A stretch of DNA of 64,000 nucleotides. Source: Avena insularis. Taxonomy: Eukaryota; Streptophyta; Magnoliopsida; Poales; Poaceae. The DNA lies in the NCBI GenBank assembly GCA_023614405.1, contig CM042685.1:231487661-231551660 (forward strand), in the 5' to 3' direction. Made by a program: the position numbers and the translations under genes. Positions 58,661 through 64,000 of this stretch are shown here, piece by piece. Position 1 is the first letter of the stretch. The number at the start of each line of letters is the position of its first letter. The notes under the pieces are model-generated. The model was not told the DNA's origin and made no database searches. It saw only the letters and a program-made list of their open reading frames with translations.

Positions 58661-58698
58661 TGATACGCCCAATTTTCATCACCATTCTATATCATAAT
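58661..58698 (+). repeat. 38-bp tip of an additional LTR
   Basis: 'tgatacgcccaattttcatc' begins exactly where C's gag stops matching A and B. It looks like the start of a third TGATACG-type LTR that inserted into C and was then itself split by E after 38 bases. The preceding ctatt would be its target duplication. Confidence 0.55.
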
Positions 58699-59489
58699 TG
58701 TCGTGGTGGTGGCACGGCAGATGCCATGGGTAGGCTAAAGTTAGGGGCCAATGGATGCTAGTGGGATCTGGGGAGGGAAGATGTAGTGGATTCTACACAC
58801 AGAAAGCTAATGCAAAGATCTGTATTTCTCCTTCCTTGAGTTACAAGTGCTCCTTGAGCTGTATACAAGGAGAAAGAGAGAACTATATCAGCCTAACGGT
58901 ACCAAGAATGAGTCGATCCCCTCCTTAGGGTCCAAGCCTGCCCTTATAAAGGAGAGCCTTGGGTTCCTTTAGGGCTGATGTGGCAAGCATATTCGAGGAA
59001 TATGCTTGTCCCAATATAGTAGTTCGGCGCCCCCCTTTCCCTGTCGCTCCCCTAATGACGGCAAGGTTCCAGAGGGGCCCTCCTGTGTGCCTCGGGCTTC
59101 AGGACTGTCACCTCCGTGACCTCCTTCTGTCTCTCTGTCGCTCTGCACCTTTGTCCCTAGTGCTTGGCTTTGCTCAGATTCTCCCTAGCCTGCTACTAGA
59201 GTTTGACTTTAGGCTTCTCCTTCTCCTGCAAGCTTCGTATCATTCGGCCCTGCCTCGCGTAACTTCGGCTTGTCCTTCACCTGCATCAAGATTACTTGGG
59301 CCAACCCGGCCGACTTACGCAGTATCTCGGCCGGGTAATGCCTTGCCCTTACTATAAGGGTCCTGTCCTTTCCTATCTCGGCCGACCTCTACAGGATTCG
59401 GCCGACTCAGAGTGTAACTCGGAAACTAGACGGGGAACACCCTTTCATCTTTCCCCGTCTTTACCCTATCCGGGGTTACCTCCCCAACA
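58699..59489 (-). repeat. 3' LTR of Tat-type element E
   Basis: 791 bp; on the minus strand it starts TGTTGGGGAGGTAACC and ends GTGCCACCACCACGACA. Both ends resemble D's LTR, the middle does not. A TATA-like 'cctttataagggc' on the minus strand lies near 58945. The outer flank ataat (58694-58698) is the expected duplication; the other end is outside the window. Confidence 0.75.
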
Positions 59490-59623
59490 TTAGTCCCCGA
59501 AGCTGGTACGGTCCCGCCGATAACCTCGGCCGGGTCGTATCAGTTTCACGACACTTGTTATGTATTGTTTCCGAGTTATATTATCGTGGTGATAACACCG
59601 TATTTAGTAGTGCATGCCTCGTC

Positions 59624-59633
59624 CCACGTGTCA
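59624..59633 (+). promoter_or_regulatory. G-box upstream of the antisense gene of E
   Basis: CCACGTGTCA, identical to the ten bases at 12185 in D; here 240 bases before the TATA-like box. Confidence 0.4.
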
Positions 59634-59872
59634 TTCTCATCATTGTTTCTCTAGTTTTTTGTTCCTCTACAGTGTTTACTGACAAGCTACGATTCTTTGT
59701 CGCGCTGTCGGCGCCCGTTGCTGACGCCGTTCTCGTTGGGGATCGTGAGCTCCTTGGTCAATCGTGTGGCCTTCGGTGCGGTTCCGCTCAGCAACGTGCG
59801 GTTGTGCTGCGCACACGATCCGCACTGCCAACTGCCACACCCACGATCCCACTACCTTGCCTGTGGCTAGGT

Positions 59873-59879
59873 TATAAAG
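59873..59879 (+). promoter_or_regulatory. TATA-like box of the antisense gene of E
   Basis: TATAAAG in 'ggttataaagaggggcgcgg', 375 bases before the ATG at 60248. It is a better TATA box than the one in D. Confidence 0.5.
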
Positions 59880-60247
59880 AGGGGCGCGGCGCCTGGGAGT
59901 TTCTTTTTCCCCTTCTCGCTCGCCCGCACCCTTCTTCTTCCTCGCGTTTTTGCGCTCGTTCGTAGTTCCACTGCCGCACGCTCAACTGGTTCTGCGATGA
60001 GGAGGACTCCGCCGCGCTGCTCCGTCTGTCTCATCGCCGCTTACTTGTTCCGGTGTTGTCGTCGGTGAGTTCTTTTCGGTCTTGCCGCCTAGGCTTTCCT
60101 CTAGATCTCTTCGTTTCCTCTTTGTTCGTGCGCTGCGGTTCTGTCGTCGTTCCGCCACCGTTTTCGCGTAGAATTGCGACGGGACCTCGTAGCTCTAAGT
60201 TTTCCTCCGCCGCGAGTTGTTCCTCCGGCGTTCTCTCCGGCGAAATC

Positions 60248-63200
60248 ATGTCTAGTTCCTTTAGCGGTGCCCTGGTAGAGGATGATGATGCTGCCTCTGG
60301 GCCTGAGCGGGGCTCGTGGCAGGGCTCCTCGATTACCGGCGAGATCGAGTGGCTCATCCGAACCCGGAGGATTCCCGCCGAGGTCTCTTGTCGTTTACCC
60401 GGCAATGAGTTATCTCCAGAAATTAGTGAGGGCGAGTACGTAGTTTTTATGTCGCATTTCTCACGCGGCTTCGGTCTCCCTCTTAGCGATTTTGCAAGAG
60501 AGTTTCTCGACTACTTCGGCCTTCAGCCGCATCATCTTCCTGTGAACGCCATCGCTTCTCTTTTTGCATTCATCTCTGCCTCGGAGGGATACTTCGGCCT
60601 ATGGCCGTCCGTGCACGTCTGGGCGAAGTTCTTCCAGATCCATTCTAATGTAGTCCCTGACAAGTCTCTGCACCCTTCCGAGAAACCGCTTACTCAGTGC
60701 GGGGCGGCGTCGATTACACCTCGGAGGAAGTCTGTATTTCCTCGCGTCACCGGGTTAGAGTAGTGCAAGAAGTGGCACAAATCCTTCTTTTACGTCAAGA
60801 ACAAAGGAACAGAAGACAAGATTCGGCTCCCTGCCTTCTCCATTGGTCCGCCTTCCAAAGTGAATTGGACTTACAATCCGAGGAGGAGCCACGTCTTGGC
60901 CGAGCTTTTCGAGACTCGGCTCAAAGAACTGATCCGGGCGGATTACGGCGAGACTTGATGGCTACCTTCATCGTGACCGAATCTGCCCATTCGGAAAAGG
61001 ACGCACAAACTTTGCTACATGAGTGGTCCACTCGATCCCAACCGAGTCTCTACCGTCGAACTGGACAACTACCTTGTCTTCAAGCGCGTCCGAGCTATAT
61101 TTAAGACGGAGATGCCTGAAGATTGGACCTGGGGATTAAAACCGTTTACCCGTGAGCGTCCTCCTCCCGCAGTAAGTTTAACCATCAATGCTTTGATTTT
61201 CTATTGTTTTCATAGCTGTTTTCCCTAACCTTCCTTCTTTTTCACCTCACAGAGGTTCGCAGAGCAAAAGGACGAGGACGCCGAGGTTTTGTCGCTTCCG
61301 TGGACTGTAGATCGGAATACCCCGGACGTTGGGGAGCCGGACTCCGAAGAATTCGTCCCTAAGTCAGATCCTGCTACGGCTCGCGCTCGTGGCAAAACTT
61401 CGGTCCATGAGGAGGAAGGTGATTCGGACGAGGTCCAAGCTCTTGAGGTAGTTGCCGCAATGCCTATTTCTTATGCATTTCCGGCTTCTACTTTCCCAGC
61501 TAATCTGGCCGGTCAGGTTCACGGCCGAGCCTATTGCATCCGGCCCCATTACCTCGGGAAGCAGCGGGGCTCCTGTTAGTGCTTCAGAGGCGGCCCCCAA
61601 GAAACGAATGAAGAAGTCTGCTCCGAACCCTCCCAGGCGCAAGACCATGCCTGGGGTCGCAGGGTAAGTTCGTTTTGCTCGTATTTCTTGTTTCCCTGTT
61701 TCTGTTTTTCATCCTGACACCCTTTTTTCTTTCTTATTTTCACAGTGCTCCGCTTTCCGTTAAGCCTGGCGGTCCTAGCATGACTAGCCGCCCGATTCGG
61801 AAGCCGTCTCCTCCGCCCGTTGAAGATACTAGGATTCCTAATCCTGCTCGTGCTACATCTCCTCTAGCTCCACATATGTCACCCCCTCGTCACGATGGGC
61901 CTGATATTCGCGTCTCCGAGATTTCTACTGAACCCGTTGCCCCTCCACTGAATCCGAGCATATCCACCGAGCCTCTTTCTACCTCGGTAGCTCCTACTGT
62001 AACCCAGCCGCAGCCGTGGTCGTTAATACCCTGGCGCCCTCAGCGCCTGTGATCCCTCCTGCTTCTAAGGGCACTGTCCCCATTGCCGAGGTATCAGCTT
62101 CTGCTGGTGCCTCCACAGTAAGAAAAACTGTTGCCACTAAAACTTCCACTTCCCAAAAAGGTCTTGCCGGCTCTTCTCAGCCGAGTATTGCCGACGTGCT
62201 GCGCAAAGGAACTGCGCCTACCAAAGCCTCTATTACCTCGGCTACCAGCACCCAGCTTGCTCTTCATACAAGCCCTGCAGCTGTAGTGGTTGCACAACCT
62301 GTCCGAGGTAAAGTCTTAACCCGAACGGCTAGTGGGAACAGCCTCAACTCGCTGGTGGAATATGCTCATAACTGGAATGCTGCTGATCAGCTTGAGGGCA
62401 ATCGAAACAGTCAGCCGTTTCAACTTTCCGACATCAGCAGCCGTTTGGATCAAGCTGCCAAGATCATTCTGGATAGCAACAAGATGAACGAGGTAATTGC
62501 TACTTCTCGGGGTTTAGACTGATTCTCCATATGTTATTATATATACATTAGTCCCCTAAACTTGCAAATGAGTAACTTGTTATTCGCTTGGAAGTTTTTA
62601 TAGTGCTATACTTAGCTCTACTTAATTTAGGGTTCGAGCCTATATCCGAGTAGATCTATCTTAAACTTTTGCTTAAATTTTATCTAGCTGTTCTTTGAAT
62701 GTCTAGCCACATAGGTGCAGGTTAAGCTTTACTTTGATTCGAATCTACTTTTGGCTTTGAATATCCAGCCACCTAGATGCAGGTTAAGTTTTAAACAACT
62801 CGGATCTGTTTTAACCGAATATCCAGCCACCTAGATCTGGGTTAAGTTTTAAACAACTCGGATCTGCTTTAACCGAATATCCAGCCACCTAGATCTGGGT
62901 TAAGTTTTAACTAACTCGGATCTGTTTTGGCTTTGAATATCCAGCCACCTAGATCTGAGTTAAGTTTTAAACTCGGATCTGGCTTTGAATATCCAGCCAC
63001 CTAGATGCAGGTTAAGTTTTCGCTTAACTCGGATCTGTTTTGGCTTTGAATATCCAGCCACCTAGATCTGAGTTAAGTTTTCGCTTAACTCGGATCTGGT
63101 TTGGCTTTGAATATCCAGCCACCTAGATCTGGGTTAAGTTTTCGCTTAACTCGGATCTGTTTTGGCTTTGAATATCCAGCCACCTAGATCTGAGTTAAGT

Positions 63201-64000
63201 TTTACTTCTTAACGGATCTGGTTTGGCTTTGAATATCCAGCCACCTAGATCTGAGTTAAGTTTTCGCTTAACTCGGATCTGGTTTGGCTTTGAATATCCA
63301 TTCATTGTTTGTTCTATTGCTCAGGTTGCACATGACCGGCGGACTGCTGAATTTCAAAGACTGCTTTTCTCGCACAAGAAGTTGGAAGAAAAATATGAAA
63401 AAGTTATTCCTGTGGTGAAAAAAGCAGGTATGCCGATCATTTTCCTTGTCATCTCTAATATTGTCATTGTTTTGTCTGCGGGATGCCGGCTTACTTTGTG
63501 GGTTAACAGGTAACATCAATAATCTCAACATTCGTCTTGAGAAGAAAGTCAAGAGCTTGGAAGGTTAGTTTTCCATCTACCTCGTACTTTTCCCTTTCTA
63601 AGACGTGCACTAAGTTTCTTTTACTTAGTTTGGCTTTGGTAAAGCCGAGATACGAATTTTTGCATCGTCTCACCAAGATTGTACGCCCATGCCTGATGTA
63701 ATGCTGTATTTTTTAGAACAAGGCGCCACTCATTCGGCGCAGCTAAAAGAGAAGGATGACGAGATAGCTCGCCTAAGCGCCGAGGTAGAGGCCCTTAAGC
63801 TTTCTCAGAAATCCGAGCTAGAAAAGGTCGATCAGGAGTTCTCCGAGGAGAAGAACCGGCTGGCTTTGGAATTGCAAAAGAATAAAGAGCTCTATGAGGC
63901 TGCCGAGCTAAAAACTCGAGGAATGAGCGAGGAAATTGCTCGCTTTGAGAAGAACAAGATTGACTAGGCGAAGGACCTTCAGCTGATGATGAGTTACATT
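60248..64000 (+). pseudogene. Antisense intron-containing gene of E, 3' end outside the window
   Basis: A relative of the gene at 12364, again opposite to the element's coding strand. Exon 1 (60248 to about 61170) has the block FMSHFSRGFGLPLSDFAREF and LFAFISASEGYFGLWPSVHV. Predicted exons, with GT-AG borders, follow at about 61253-61662, 61747-62491, 63325-63427, 63511-63564 and 63720 onward. The middle exons are Pro/Ser/Thr-rich with charged runs; the later ones are helical and coiled-coil (KEKDDEIARLSAEVEALKL). Breaks: TAG 60761, a double frame change between about 60955 and 61020, and TAG near 63965. A ~830-base intron holds a tandem array. Function is unknown; I associate it with the Transposase_28-like family as for D. 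Confidence 0.65.
62690..63300 (+). repeat. 58-61-bp tandem array in an intron
   Basis: Units marked by 'atatccagccacctagat' start at 62761, 62819, 62877, 62937, 62989, 63050, 63111, 63172, 63233 and (partly) 63294; spacing is 58, 58, 60, 52, then 61 five times. A diverged copy lies near 62690. Each unit also holds 'ggttaagtttt' and 'aactcggatctg', of which 'gatctgrgttaagttt...cttaactcggatc' can pair as an inverted repeat. The array fills the intron between the exons ending near 62491 and starting at 63325. Confidence 0.88.

Larger units (their letters stand above)
58699..64000 (-). mobile_element. Tat-type element E, 3' end only
   Basis: Minus-strand element entering from the right edge. Present are the 3' LTR, the polypurine tract (AGTCCCCGAA at 59492-59501 on the plus strand, so TTCGGGGACT in sense) and the antisense gene with its promoter. 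It is related to D in LTR ends, layout and antisense gene, but not identical. Coding regions for gag and pol would lie right of the window. Confidence 0.72.

Noticed and set aside
59555..60246. A 136-codon frame and the frame upstream of the E antisense ATG as separate genes
   Set aside because: They lie in the promoter and leader region, and show no domain; the conserved protein starts at 60248.
62690..63300. A second regularly spaced array considered as CRISPR or satellite
   Set aside because: There are no spacers; it is a short intron array, not a long satellite.

Overview
The window looks like heterochromatic, repeat-packed DNA of a grass, probably a large-genome Pooideae species. The reasons are TGATACG-type Athila-like LTRs, a chromodomain Ty3/gypsy element with ~4-kb LTRs, Tat-type elements with an antisense gene, and an Angela/BARE-like copia LTR. 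I see no host gene, no rRNA or tRNA gene and no bacterial sequence. Almost every base can be placed in a nested stack of LTR retrotransposons. The lineage names are my judgement from motifs; no database was searched.

Layout, left to right. 1-5099 is the 3' part of a plus-strand Athila-like element J (3' LTR 3566-5099), carrying a gypsy LTR fragment at about 1-2010. 5100-41375 is a minus-strand gag-protease element A (5' LTR 39994-41375), split by several insertions. G (5869-9211) is a non-coding LTR element with a perfect 5-bp target duplication. D (10894-38807, minus) is a decayed Tat-type element. Inside D lie T (15514-29423), a 13.9-kb Tekay-type chromovirus with an open 1420-codon gag-pol frame, and a copia solo LTR (34232-35522). 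41376-42343 is a plus-strand Athila-type gag fragment (K'). 42344-50947 is B, a minus-strand relative of A with gag-protease, an ATHILA ORF-1-like frame and a 5' LTR. 50948-52494 is unassigned repetitive DNA. 52495-54662 is K, an Athila-like LTR, tRNA-Asp-type primer site and gag start. 54663-58660 is C, a plus-strand relative of A. 58661-58698 is the tip of another LTR. 58699-64000 is E, the 3' end of a second minus-strand Tat-type element.

How the parts relate. A, B and C are one family: gag-protease with a tRNA-Asp-type primer site, and no reverse transcriptase or integrase visible in the parts present, so probably dependent on another element. G shares its primer-site type and polypurine-tract motif with D and E and is probably a non-autonomous satellite of that clade. 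D and E each carry, antisense to their own coding strand, an intron-containing gene with its own TATA-like box and G-box, ending in coiled-coil segments. T carries an extra frame ahead of gag, coding a coiled-coil, very acidic protein. Nonsense codons are strongly biased to TAG, as expected from deamination of methylated cytosine in CAG. Target duplications support the order of insertion: A, then D into A, then T and the copia element into D; G and J also entered A.
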